Source: Lentibacillus siamensis
Lineage (GTDB): Bacteria > Bacillota > Bacilli > Bacillales > Amphibacillaceae
Assembly (NCBI RefSeq): GCF_039522605.1
Contig: NZ_BAAADS010000016.1
Coordinates: 62,001 to 126,000, forward strand
Direction: 5' to 3'
Length of the DNA stretch: 64,000 nt
This document shows positions 16,787 to 24,529 of the stretch, piece by piece (within the stretch, counting starts at the first letter, position 1; each line of letters begins with the position of its first letter). The translations under genes were made by a program, and so were the position numbers. The notes under the pieces were generated by a model that made no database searches, was not told the origin of the DNA, and saw nothing but the letters and a program-made list of their open reading frames with translations.

Positions 16787-16909
16787 TTAGTCCATATCGC
16801 CTAACACCGGATCTAACATAGGTCCGCCGTCAGCTGGTGCTGCTGATACAGCTGTTCCACCCATTAATACCATACCAGTGATTACAAGAATAGCTACTAA
16901 TTTTTTCAT
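16787..16909 (-). CDS. AimP/Phr-like secreted signalling peptide precursor (40 aa)
   Basis: A 40-codon gene with a strong ribosome-binding site (AGGAGGAGAT) six bases before its ATG. The product has a Sec signal peptide, MKKLVAILVITGMVLMGG then TAVSAA, and a short tail, PADGGPMLDPVLGDMD. This is the layout of Phr and AimP pheromone precursors, which are exported, trimmed to five or six residues and re-imported by an oligopeptide permease. It lies 95 bases downstream of the AimR-like receptor gene on the same strand, the arrangement of arbitrium aimR-aimP. The mature peptide cannot be read off; the last residues or the PMLDPV stretch are candidates, and neither looks like the GMPRGA/SAIRGA type of known phages. 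Confidence 0.75.
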   Translation of the reverse strand: MKKLVAILVITGMVLMGGTAVSAAPADGGPMLDPVLGDMD

Positions 16910-16965
16910 TTCAGGATCTCCTCCTCTCCGGTTTTTATTTAATTTTGGAAAAGCTAAACCCTATT

Positions 16966-16997
16966 ATATATAAAGGGCCATGGCTATGCCCTTTTTT
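16966..16997. terminator. Hairpin between the receptor and peptide genes
   Basis: AAAGGGCCAT and ATGCCCTTTTTT pair around GGCT. The T-run is strong on the plus strand; on the strand of the two genes the hairpin is followed only by TTTATATATAAT, so it may attenuate rather than stop transcription into the peptide gene. Confidence 0.55.
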
Positions 16998-17004
16998 CAC
17001 ATGT

Positions 17005-18039
17005 TCATCTGAGATCTTTCAGTGCATTCAATGGCAGCCTGCTGAAAAAATAATCGCTGCGCTTTTCAATAAAATGGTTGTAGGATTGCAGTAAAATATT
17101 TCGATCCTGATTTGCCAGTCCGAGATAATACTTTTTAAATGGACTGTCGATGTCGATTTCACTCAGAATGGCCTGAGCCTTTTCGTAATTGCCCTTTGCG
17201 ATTTCGATATGTGCCTGTTCGCTTTTATCTGGTGATGCTATGCCGTCGACTTTCTTGAAGTGTGCCGATAAAAACGGAATATTGTGCTGTTCAATAATCT
17301 TTCTGGAGGTGTCCAGATGATGTTTTTTGGTAATCTTTATTGCTTCTGACAGGTGGAATATCCCCTGGAAGTAGGTATCATAGATGTAGGATAATCCCAG
17401 TGTTGTGTGTATATTTACTTTCGTCTTGGGGTTTGTCGTCTGATTCAGCACACGGAATGCGTGCTTCCGGGCAATGATTACTTCGTTGCGGACCAAATAA
17501 TATCCGAACAGGTTTTGATTCAGGCGCTGGTTGAACAAGGACAACAGAAATCTGTCATCAATCTGCTTGAATAAATCCTGCTGCTTTTCAAGAAAATTTC
17601 CCAGTTTGCCGAATTGATTCAGCCCATAGTAAATAATTATCTTGATGAATTCGATGATGCATTTCAGTTCAGGCTCGTCTGTCTTAAAATTTTCGGCATA
17701 GTTTAACAGTACGTCAGGTGGGTACCGCCTCAATTTACGGTCAATCGTAATCTGATAAACGGCCGCCCATTTCTGATTCGATTCGTTCGATGACTCTTTG
17801 TTTTTGTCAATCAGTCGTTGCAGATCTTCAAAAAATCCATGCATGTACAAAAATTCCATGCCCTTCTTGCTGACATCATCCGAAGTTGACTGCAGACACA
17901 GCTTGCGCATCAATGTACTTGCTGTCTCGGTGTCATATTCCTGTGAGAGGATAAGGTCAAGCTGATCCATTGTTAATTTTTTATTAGTTGACAAAGAATT
18001 TATCGAATCAGCCAGCATATTTATGTTGAAAGAATACAT
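17005..18039 (-). CDS. AimR-family peptide pheromone receptor (arbitrium-like), shortened N-terminus
   Basis: A 344-residue all-helical TPR-like protein. The C-terminal half matches arbitrium receptors: TTLGLSYIYDTYFQGI followed by LSEAIKI, the ILSEIDIDSPFKKYYLGL stretch, and the closing HFIEKRSDYFFSRLPL, parallel to the HFKRSEDRFYIKLPL ending of the SPbeta protein. AimR of phages such as phi3T binds DNA with an N-terminal helix-turn-helix and is switched off by its peptide. Here the segment corresponding to the first 20-25 residues of that domain is absent, and an in-frame stop 15 codons upstream excludes a longer start; AGAGGTGG precedes the ATG. It may therefore act by binding protein or RNA, or have a different DNA-binding mode. 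A peptide gene follows. No phage genes surround it; neighbours are spoIIQ and spoIIID. Confidence 0.8.
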   Translation of the reverse strand: MYSFNINMLADSINSLSTNKKLTMDQLDLILSQEYDTETASTLMRKLCLQSTSDDVSKKGMEFLYMHGFFEDLQRLIDKNKESSNESNQKWAAVYQITIDRKLRRYPPDVLLNYAENFKTDEPELKCIIEFIKIIIYYGLNQFGKLGNFLEKQQDLFKQIDDRFLLSLFNQRLNQNLFGYYLVRNEVIIARKHAFRVLNQTTNPKTKVNIHTTLGLSYIYDTYFQGIFHLSEAIKITKKHHLDTSRKIIEQHNIPFLSAHFKKVDGIASPDKSEQAHIEIAKGNYEKAQAILSEIDIDSPFKKYYLGLANQDRNILLQSYNHFIEKRSDYFFSRLPLNALKDLR

Positions 18040-18200
18040 GGATGCGCCACCTCTTCCGGAAAACCGAATGTTAGGATTTTAGGACTTTTTTCCTACAAAA
18101 TTCTGCAATATTTAACAAATTCAGTTATTATCTATTATAATACCATATATTTTCACAAAATCCACAACAATCGTTCGACAATTTTCGAGTTTTACCTAAA

Positions 18201-18244
18201 AAAAACGAAGGGATTCCAGTCTTTATCTTCATAGAATCCCTTCT
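18201..18244 (-). terminator. Terminator insulating the AimR-like gene from spoIIQ
   Basis: Reverse strand: GAAGGGATTC pairs with GAATCCCTTC, followed by GTTTTTTTT. It is oriented to stop transcripts coming from spoIIQ before they reach the receptor gene. Confidence 0.85.
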
Positions 18245-18285
18245 CCCGGCTAATGCTTCGTTACATGCAGGCTGATTGGAATCTG

Positions 18286-18344
18286 ATTAGAAAACTTTGT
18301 TGTCACCAAGCCTTTCGGTGACAACCTTCGTTGCACCTATGGCC
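18286..18344 (+). repeat. Dispersed palindromic element P, copy 2
   Basis: AGAAAACTTTGTT then GTCACC-AAGCCTTTC-GGTGAC and ACCTTCGTTGCACCTATGG. It lies between two terminators downstream of spoIIQ. Confidence 0.8.
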
Positions 18345-18382
18345 AAAAAAATAACCCTGGTAATAATCCTATACCAGGGTCA
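18344..18382 (-). terminator. Rho-independent terminator of spoIIQ
   Basis: Reverse strand: ACCCTGGTA and TACCAGGGT pair, followed by TATTTTTTT, 13 bases after the spoIIQ stop. Confidence 0.85.
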
Positions 18383-18394
18383 CACGTTTAAAAC

Positions 18395-19393
18395 CTATGC
18401 ACTTGCAGATGAAGCAGATGATTCGGATGCGTCGTTTTCGGTGGCATTATTGTCTTCTGCACCGTTATTGGCATCTTCCTGATTCTTATCAGACGAATCA
18501 CCGGTGTTCTTGTCACTGTCGGAACTATCTTCTTTTGTACCGTCAGCATCTTCACTTCCAGCATTGTCATCTTTCGTGCCATCGCTGTTTTCACTGTTTT
18601 CAGCGCTGTCTTTCGATCCGTCTTCTGTTTCACCAGCGTTCTTTTCTTCCGTTGCAGCATCGTTTTCTTCAGCCTTTTCGCTTGAGGAATCTTTCGCTGC
18701 AGCCTTATTCAGTTTACTTACCGGCTGATTAAAGAATTTTTCCGGATTAACCGCTTCGCCATTTTTTCTGATTTCAAAATGAACGTGGGTTCCAAACTCC
18801 TGACCGAATCTGTTTTCGCCGGCCTTTCCAATAACGTCACCCTGCTTGACTTTGTCACCTGCTTTTACGCTGACATCGCCAAGGCTTGCATAGTGAGTTA
18901 CGACTTTGTTTTCATGCTGCAATGTAACGACTTGTCCAAGCAGCGGATCTTTTTCGACTTCCTTCACTGTTCCGCTTAAAGAGGCCAGGACGTCAAATGA
19001 TTTGCCCTCTGCTGCCTTAATGTTAATGCCTTTGCTCTGGTAATACCGATTGTTGTACAGGACCAGTGCACTTTTTTGGGCCTTCGTATCTGCGTTGTAA
19101 TCATAAAATTTAGTTACGATTTCTGCTTGATCCTGATTTACAACAGGCTTTTTGATGACTTCCTGCTGCTCCATAACGGGTTGTGCCTCATTTTGATTTT
19201 CGGCTGGATTGTAGAAGTCAGTAGATTTCTGGTCTTCAGCCATGTCAGGCATCTGATTCTCCAGATTCTGATACCATACTACAAACGCCAGCAAAACTGC
19301 AGCAACCGTTAAATATACTGCCGGGAAGAACCACTTCTTCTTGAAAATGCGACTCCACTTATTTTTTGGAGTACCGTTGTTTTCCTCTTTCAT
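18395..19393 (-). CDS. spoIIQ: Stage II sporulation protein SpoIIQ (degenerate M23 domain)
   Basis: Forespore membrane protein that binds SpoIIIAH across the two spore membranes during engulfment. A cytosolic lead, one membrane helix (FPAVYLTVAAVLLAFVVWY, about 32-50), a linker and a LytM/M23 domain (about 95-225) are seen. The metal-binding His and Asp of active M23 enzymes are replaced (QSKGINI), while HVHFE is kept; this loss is as in B. subtilis, so a structural role is likely. After residue 232 comes a tail of about 100 residues made of Asp, Glu, Ser, Asn and Ala, longer and more acidic than usual (B. subtilis SpoIIQ is 283 residues). A sigma-F-type promoter precedes it. Confidence 0.92.
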   Translation of the reverse strand: MKEENNGTPKNKWSRIFKKKWFFPAVYLTVAAVLLAFVVWYQNLENQMPDMAEDQKSTDFYNPAENQNEAQPVMEQQEVIKKPVVNQDQAEIVTKFYDYNADTKAQKSALVLYNNRYYQSKGINIKAAEGKSFDVLASLSGTVKEVEKDPLLGQVVTLQHENKVVTHYASLGDVSVKAGDKVKQGDVIGKAGENRFGQEFGTHVHFEIRKNGEAVNPEKFFNQPVSKLNKAAAKDSSSEKAEENDAATEEKNAGETEDGSKDSAENSENSDGTKDDNAGSEDADGTKEDSSDSDKNTGDSSDKNQEDANNGAEDNNATENDASESSASSASA

Positions 19394-19413
19394 ATCTCAT
19401 CACCTCAACAACC

Positions 19414-19442
19414 ATTCTGAGCAGAAAAAGGAAAATCTATAC
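19414..19442 (-). promoter_or_regulatory. Sigma-F/G-type promoter of spoIIQ
   Basis: Reverse strand: GTATA (19438-19442), 15 bases, then GCTCAGAAT (19414-19422), close to the sigma-F consensus GWATA-N15-GGNNANANT. spoIIQ is a sigma-F gene in B. subtilis. Confidence 0.6.
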
Positions 19443-19637
19443 ATCTTGTGAAAAAAATTGTTGCAAAACATGCATTTTTTCCGAAATCATGGGAAAAGTA
19501 AGCCGTTATATGGAAATTTCTCATCAGAGATGCGTAGTTTGCTAGTTGCCGGGTTCCCAAAAATGAAAGACTCTTTTCAGAAATATTGTCAACTTTTAAT
19601 AGTTCAACGTTATCTATAATTTACATCCCGCCCTACC

Positions 19638-19763
19638 GCCCGGGATCGCTTCGGGCAGATGCTTTCCGCGGGCACGGCCTCAGCCCCCTTGAGAAAACCA
19701 CTCTGCGGGGTCTTCGAAAAAGTGCTGTTCCCGCAGGAGTCATTGCCCTCCGCTCACCCGGGC
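19638..19763 (-). repeat. GC-rich mosaic palindromic element M1
   Basis: A GC-rich block of about 126 bp bounded by GCCCGGG and CCCGGGC, containing CTTTCCGCGGGCACGGCC and CCCGCAGGAGTC motifs on the plus strand. On the reverse strand it reads GACTCCTGCGGGAACAGCAC and CCGCGGAAAGC, a motif set recurring in many Bacillaceae intergenic regions. It has the opposite orientation to M2. Confidence 0.7.
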
Positions 19764-19844
19764 TGGTAAAATGTATTTCCTTCTCTGTGATGTTCTTTTA
19801 AATATTACAATTATTTGTTGTTTTTATTAAATACATATTATTAG

Positions 19845-19957
19845 CAGCCCGTCTACACGAAGACTCCTGGGGGAGCTAAGGCCTAGGCGAGACTCGTAGT
19901 GCGTCAGCACGGAGAGGCTCACCAGCCGCCCCCGGAAAGCGAAGTGTAGACGGGCTG
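19845..19957 (+). repeat. GC-rich mosaic palindromic element M2
   Basis: A 113 bp block whose ends are a perfect 14 bp inverted repeat, CAGCCCGTCTACAC (19845-19858) and GTGTAGACGGGCTG (19944-19957). Inside are GAAGACTCCTGGGGGAGC and CCCCCGGAAAGCGAAG, the same motif set as M1. M1 and M2 fill much of the 710 bp gap between spoIIQ and spoIID. Confidence 0.75.
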
Positions 19958-20042
19958 CGGCGCTGGAGAGTAACAAAAAAGTGAAATTTTTACGCATATT
20001 ATAAATACTGTGTAACAACAAAATCTCCAGAAAAAAACCTAA

Positions 20043-20074
20043 AAACACCCCCGGGACGACATTACATCCCGGGG
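20043..20074 (-). terminator. Rho-independent terminator of spoIID
   Basis: Reverse strand: CCCCCGGGA pairs with TCCCGGGGG, followed by TGTTTTTAGG, about 30 bases after the spoIID stop. Confidence 0.85.
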
Positions 20075-20104
20075 GAATATATCATGAAAACCGCAACATC
20101 CATA

Positions 20105-21214
20105 TTATTTTGCCACAAGCGTTGGTGCGGTTTGGTTGATCGAACTGATTTCAACGCCCTGGTAGTAGTGCTTGACGATTTGTTTATACGTTTTGCCCTG
20201 TTTTGCCATGCCGTTTGCACCGTACTGGCTCATCCCGACACCATGGCCAAACCCTTGCGTCGTAAAAATCAGGTGGTCGTTCTTCTGTTCAATCGTAAAG
20301 TCACTCGATTGCAGTTCCAACTTCTGACGGACTTTTCTTCCGGAAATCTTTTTACCAGCAATTGTCAGCTGGCCGACTCGCTTTCCTTCCGTCCGGGAAA
20401 TTTCCATATTGATATCTCCGGAGTTTGGAAGTTTTACACCAAGCACGTCTTCCACTTTGGCGATTGTGAAAATTTCCTGATCAAGAAATTTAGGTGACCC
20501 CTTATCCCAGGGACTTTTCACACTGCGCAAATAGGGCACTTTATTTTCCCAATAATCCTCGGAGTTCTCGGTATATCCGTTACTTGTTGAAAAGAATGAT
20601 GCGGTTATCGGTGCATCATTATAAGTCAGGATTTCGCCTTTCGTTGCTTTGACAGCTTTCTTTACCTTCTCCATTTTCCACTCAAAATCATCCTCGAGCA
20701 AGTCACGCAATTCCTGTTTACTGTGATATACCTGATCACTGACAGTGTCCGTCACATCCGATTTTCCGGACGAATCCTGACTGACCATGTGATTGACAAT
20801 GAATGTTCGGGCAGCCAATGACTGCGCCTTCAGTGCTTCCAGTTCAAATTCTGCCGGCATTTCCGATGCGACAACCCGTGCAACATACGTTTCAAGTGGC
20901 ACATCTTCCACTTTCTCGGAACTTGCCCGCATGACCGCTACGGAAAATGGCGAATCACCCAATGAAATGTCCACCTGATCCGATTCAGCTTCGTCCGCAT
21001 TATGCTGTTCATTATCCGCTACATATGGAAGAACAATCAGGGTCGGAATGATAAGGATAATGGTAACCATGGTCGCGAAAAAAAGGATCCCCTGTATTTT
21101 CCATGGTGCAGTGCGATCGTTCAGATAGTTGTTTTTTTGCTTAAAAGGTAAAAGGTTATGATGCTTTTTCTTTTTCTTCTTTCTCCAATGATCTGGAATA
21201 TTCTTGTGCTTCAT
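20105..21214 (-). CDS. spoIID: Stage II sporulation protein D, SpoIID
   Basis: Lytic transglycosylase of the DMP engulfment complex, which cuts septal peptidoglycan. A basic lead (KKKKKKHHN), one membrane helix (about residues 43-65), then the SpoIID/LytB domain: the catalytic glutamate lies in VVASEMPAEFELEALKAQ, followed by SLAARTFI, YHSKQE, FFSTSNGYTENSEDYW and the closing GFGHGVGMSQYGANGMA. Length 369 compares with 343 in B. subtilis; the lead is longer. In B. subtilis it lies next to murAA; here the dpp-ykf operon has been inserted between them. The 170 bases up to ykfD hold no recognisable feature. Confidence 0.95.
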   Translation of the reverse strand: MKHKNIPDHWRKKKKKKHHNLLPFKQKNNYLNDRTAPWKIQGILFFATMVTIILIIPTLIVLPYVADNEQHNADEAESDQVDISLGDSPFSVAVMRASSEKVEDVPLETYVARVVASEMPAEFELEALKAQSLAARTFIVNHMVSQDSSGKSDVTDTVSDQVYHSKQELRDLLEDDFEWKMEKVKKAVKATKGEILTYNDAPITASFFSTSNGYTENSEDYWENKVPYLRSVKSPWDKGSPKFLDQEIFTIAKVEDVLGVKLPNSGDINMEISRTEGKRVGQLTIAGKKISGRKVRQKLELQSSDFTIEQKNDHLIFTTQGFGHGVGMSQYGANGMAKQGKTYKQIVKHYYQGVEISSINQTAPTLVAK

Positions 21215-21383
21215 TGGCAGCCTCCCTTATGGTATGTCGTACCGGAATAATTTCTAGCATCCCTACTATCAAACATATACCGAAATCGGGAAAAATAGAA
21301 CAATAGAATAGGAAAAATGCAACCACCCATTCAGCAATTGTCCGGATTGCGCGTACCATACCGGAGAAAGAAAAACGATGAGC

Positions 21384-22385
21384 TTATTGCTGCTTCGTTA
21401 ATACGGATTCGCGTTCTGGTGCTTCTTTATTGTAAAGGTGGCAGGCAACGTAATGATCCTGTTCGATTTCCTGCCATTCCGGTTTTTGCACCGAACATAT
21501 ATCCATCGCCATCGGGCATCGTGTCCGGAACACACAGCCGCTTGGCGGATTAATCGGGCTCGGCAGTTCACCATGCAAAATAATCCGCTCCCTGCTGTCT
21601 TCCATATCCGGATCAGGAATCGGAATTGCCGACAGCAGCGCCTGCGTATATGGATGCAATGGATTATTGTAGAGTGCTTCACTTTTCGTCAATTCTACCA
21701 TGTTGCCGAGGTACATCACACCAATCCGGTCGGAAATCTGTTTCACCATGGACAGGTCATGGGCGATAAACAAAAATGTCAGCCCTTTATCCTCCTGAAG
21801 TTCTTTTAATAGATTGACAACCTGTGCCTGCACCGACACATCCAGCGCGGAAATCGGTTCGTCAGCGATAATGAAGTCGGGATCAAGTGCCAGGGCCCGG
21901 GCGATGCCGATCCGCTGCCGCTGCCCGCCGCTGAATTCGTGCGGGTAGCGGTTTGCATGATCCCGGTTCATGCCGACTTCCTCCAACAGCATATAAATCC
22001 GGTCCATTTGCTCCCGTTTATTTTTAAACATGCCGTGAACTTCCATCGGTTCACCGATAACTTCCCGTACAGTCGAGCGCGGATTCAATGATGCATAAGG
22101 ATCCTGAAACACCATTTGCATATTGCGGTAAAAACCGAACCGTTCTTTCTCGCTCATGGCATGGACATCGTTGCCATCATACAACACATTCCCGGACGTT
22201 TTATCATACAATCCCATGATGGTCCGGCCGATTGTCGATTTACCGCACCCTGACTCACCGACAAGGCCAAATGTTTCGCCTTTATTGATGTGGAATGTCA
22301 CATCATTTACCGCCTGCAGCTTTGTCCCTTTTCCCATATCAAAATATTTTCGGAGCGTATTGACTTCCAGTATTTTCTCATTCAT
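21384..22385 (-). CDS. ykfD: Oligopeptide ABC transporter ATPase YkfD
   Basis: Second ATP-binding subunit (OppF type) of the peptide permease, last gene of the dpp-ykf operon. Walker A GESGCGKSTIGR, signature FSGGQRQRIGIARAL and Walker B DFIIADEPISALDVS are complete. The C-terminal oligopeptide-transporter extension with the cysteines CVFRTRCPMAMDIC is present; such clusters bind iron-sulfur in related proteins. Length 333 is standard. The gene follows ykfC by two bases. It should form a heterodimer with DppD. Confidence 0.93.
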   Translation of the reverse strand: MNEKILEVNTLRKYFDMGKGTKLQAVNDVTFHINKGETFGLVGESGCGKSTIGRTIMGLYDKTSGNVLYDGNDVHAMSEKERFGFYRNMQMVFQDPYASLNPRSTVREVIGEPMEVHGMFKNKREQMDRIYMLLEEVGMNRDHANRYPHEFSGGQRQRIGIARALALDPDFIIADEPISALDVSVQAQVVNLLKELQEDKGLTFLFIAHDLSMVKQISDRIGVMYLGNMVELTKSEALYNNPLHPYTQALLSAIPIPDPDMEDSRERIILHGELPSPINPPSGCVFRTRCPMAMDICSVQKPEWQEIEQDHYVACHLYNKEAPERESVLTKQQ

Positions 22386-22387
22386 GA

Positions 22388-23341
22388 TTATTTCCCCTCC
22401 GTCTGCTGCCAGTATCTAGCTGCACCGCAAAGCTCTTTTTCATAAATCGTACCATGCAGTTCGGTTAATTCGATTCCTTTTCCGGTCTGCGGGGAGTGCA
22501 GCATTTTTCCATTGCCATAATAAAACCCGACATGGTGCAGACTGCCTTTTCCTTCATCATAGGCAAAAAACAACAGGTCCCCAGGCTCAATGTCATCCGT
22601 TGCAACATGCATGCCCGCTGCCAGCTGGTCATCCGCATCCCGGGGAATCTGGTAGCCGTTTGCTTTGTGCATCGCATACGTGAAGCCTGAGCAATCATAA
22701 CCGAATGCGCTCATGCCTCCCCAGAAATAATCAAGTCCAATATAGCGTTCGCCCGCTTGGAGCAGTTTGTGGCCGGGCTGCTGTTTGATGCCATCTGCTG
22801 TTGAAAAAACTTCCGCGTGCTGCCGCGGGAGATAAAGCGGGCCGTCCGGGGTGGCAACTTCCAGCTTTTCTCCCTGTTCACGGATAACCGGAAGCATCGT
22901 CATGAAACTGAGTTTGATGACTGGTTTGCCATTCGCTGATTCAAGCCAGGCAAATTTAGATAGGACAGCAGCCGTTTTATCCTGCTCCCATTCCGTTTTA
23001 CTCACTTTTTTCAACTGATTCAATGGCACCCAGCCGGGATAGCCTTGCTGATCTTTTTTGGACGGCTGTGATGGAATGACAACGTGTGCCCAGTCATCCT
23101 TCGTTTCGGTGATGATAACGGATTCCCCGTACAACAGCTGTGATTGCACCCGGTTTTCATCACACAATGCCACCCGCTTATCAAAGGTCAGCACATCCAT
23201 CCATTGATCGATATCGGTCGGATTGGTGAGGCCCGGATGGTCAATGGAACGCGCTGATTCCGGCATTGTCCATACAGTCGCAACCTGGACCGCAGTCACC
23301 CACATTTCATCTGCCTGTTGTTCAAACGTTTGTTTAGACAT
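22388..23341 (-). CDS. ykfC: Gamma-D-glutamyl-L-diamino acid endopeptidase YkfC (NlpC/P60)
   Basis: Cuts the gamma-D-Glu to diamino acid bond in murein peptides after import. Two SH3-like domains (residues about 15-180) precede the NlpC/P60 domain; the catalytic cysteine is Cys217 in GYDCSGFTYAM, with histidines in LHHVGFYYGNGKML. There is no signal peptide, so the enzyme acts in the cytosol, as expected for peptide recycling. Length 317 is close to the 296 of B. subtilis YkfC. The product would be L-Ala-D-Glu, the substrate of YkfB encoded just upstream. Confidence 0.92.
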   Translation of the reverse strand: MSKQTFEQQADEMWVTAVQVATVWTMPESARSIDHPGLTNPTDIDQWMDVLTFDKRVALCDENRVQSQLLYGESVIITETKDDWAHVVIPSQPSKKDQQGYPGWVPLNQLKKVSKTEWEQDKTAAVLSKFAWLESANGKPVIKLSFMTMLPVIREQGEKLEVATPDGPLYLPRQHAEVFSTADGIKQQPGHKLLQAGERYIGLDYFWGGMSAFGYDCSGFTYAMHKANGYQIPRDADDQLAAGMHVATDDIEPGDLLFFAYDEGKGSLHHVGFYYGNGKMLHSPQTGKGIELTELHGTIYEKELCGAARYWQQTEGK

Positions 23342-23362
23342 TGTTGATCCCCCTTTGCTTTT

Positions 23363-23413
23363 TTAAAGTTACCAAGCCTTTAGGTGACGACCTTAATTGT
23401 ACTTATGCAGTAA
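23363..23413 (+). repeat. Dispersed palindromic element P, copy 3 (truncated)
   Basis: GTTACC-AAGCCTTTA-GGTGAC followed by GACCTTAATTGTACTTATGCAGTAA; the left arm (AGAAAACTTG) is missing. It fills the 51 bp gap between ykfB and ykfC and runs into ykfB, so the last codons of ykfB (LLHKYN) are element sequence. Confidence 0.75.
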
Positions 23414-24508
23414 TTTATCTGCCAAAAATTCAGGGTTGACCGTTTCGATCCCCAGTCCAGCTTTAGCTCCAAGTGAAATTTTACTCCCGTTATATGTAAT
23501 TCCGCCTTCAATCAAATCGCCCGCAAGCATTAATGGTGCATCAAAGTCACAGTAGCGGATATTCGGCTGACTCGCTGCAAAATGTGCTGCTGCGGTGATG
23601 CCGATTTTCGTTTCAATCATGCTGCCAACCATGCACGTCACACCATAAACAGCGGCAAGTTTGGCCATTTTCATGGCGTGATGGATCCCGCCTGCCTTCA
23701 TCAACTTTATATTGATTAAGTCAGCCGCGTGCATTTCCAGCAGCCGTTTGGCATCGTCCGGTGAAAATACACTTTCATCGGCCATAATTGGTGTGGCGGT
23801 ATTGTCCGTCACATATTTCAGCCCTTCAAAATCATCTTTGTGAACCGGCTGCTCAATCAGTTCTATATTAAGGTCAAGCTCCTCCATTTTGCGGATCGCG
23901 CGAACAGCTTCTTTTGCCTGCCACCCCTGATTGGCATCAAGCCTGATTTTCGCTCTTGATCCGATACGCTTCCGAATCGCCTGGATCCGTTTCATGTCAT
24001 GATCAATCGTATCTTTACCGACTTTTACTTTCAAAACAGAAAAGCCATCACCCAAATACTGCTGCGCGTCATCCGCCATTTCCTCGGCGCTGTTTACACT
24101 GACCGTGTAATCCGTTTCGACCTGATCGGTATACCCGCCGAGAAATTGCACCAATGGCATCGATGCATGCTGGGCGATACAATCATATACCGCCATGTCT
24201 ATTGCTGCTTTGGCGCTCGTATTGCCGATTACGCTCGCATCGATTTTTTCAAACAACAGCTCATAATGAAGAATCGCCTCGCCGACTAACAGCGGTTTAA
24301 AAATATTGTTGATGGCATACGTGATACTTGCCATGCTGTCCCCGGTGATCACATGTGTCGGCGGCGCTTCTCCCCAGCCGATGATTCCGTTGTCACAGGT
24401 TATTTTTACGACAACCGTTTCAGCCACCGTCACCGTCCTTAATGCTGTTTTAAAAGGACTGTTCAGCGGAATAGACGCATGAAATGTTTCAACTTGCCGG
24501 ATATGCAT
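23393..24508 (-). CDS. ykfB: L-Ala-D/L-Glu epimerase YkfB
   Basis: Enolase-superfamily enzyme that turns L-Ala-D-Glu from murein into L-Ala-L-Glu for ordinary dipeptidases. The muconate-lactonizing type barrel is complete: VKVKVGKD with the catalytic lysines, RLDANQGW, ELIEQPV and IMADESVFS as metal ligands (Asp, Glu, Asp), and INIKLMKAGG with the second lysine. Length 371 is standard (366 in B. subtilis). ATG at 24508 has GGAGGAAA upstream. The stop codon lies inside element P copy 3, an unusual 3' end. Confidence 0.94.
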   Translation of the reverse strand: MHIRQVETFHASIPLNSPFKTALRTVTVAETVVVKITCDNGIIGWGEAPPTHVITGDSMASITYAINNIFKPLLVGEAILHYELLFEKIDASVIGNTSAKAAIDMAVYDCIAQHASMPLVQFLGGYTDQVETDYTVSVNSAEEMADDAQQYLGDGFSVLKVKVGKDTIDHDMKRIQAIRKRIGSRAKIRLDANQGWQAKEAVRAIRKMEELDLNIELIEQPVHKDDFEGLKYVTDNTATPIMADESVFSPDDAKRLLEMHAADLINIKLMKAGGIHHAMKMAKLAAVYGVTCMVGSMIETKIGITAAAHFAASQPNIRYCDFDAPLMLAGDLIEGGITYNGSKISLGAKAGLGIETVNPEFLADKLLHKYN

Positions 24509-24529
24509 ACGTGTTTCCTCCTTTCCGTG

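Noticed and set aside
16787..18039. Prophage remnant around the AimR-like receptor
   Set aside because: No integrase, repressor, structural or att-like sequences were seen in the flanking 5 kb on either side.
21156..21359. 67-codon reverse frame overlapping the start of spoIID
   Set aside because: No ribosome-binding site and overlap with the well-supported spoIID start; hydrophobic part may be chance.
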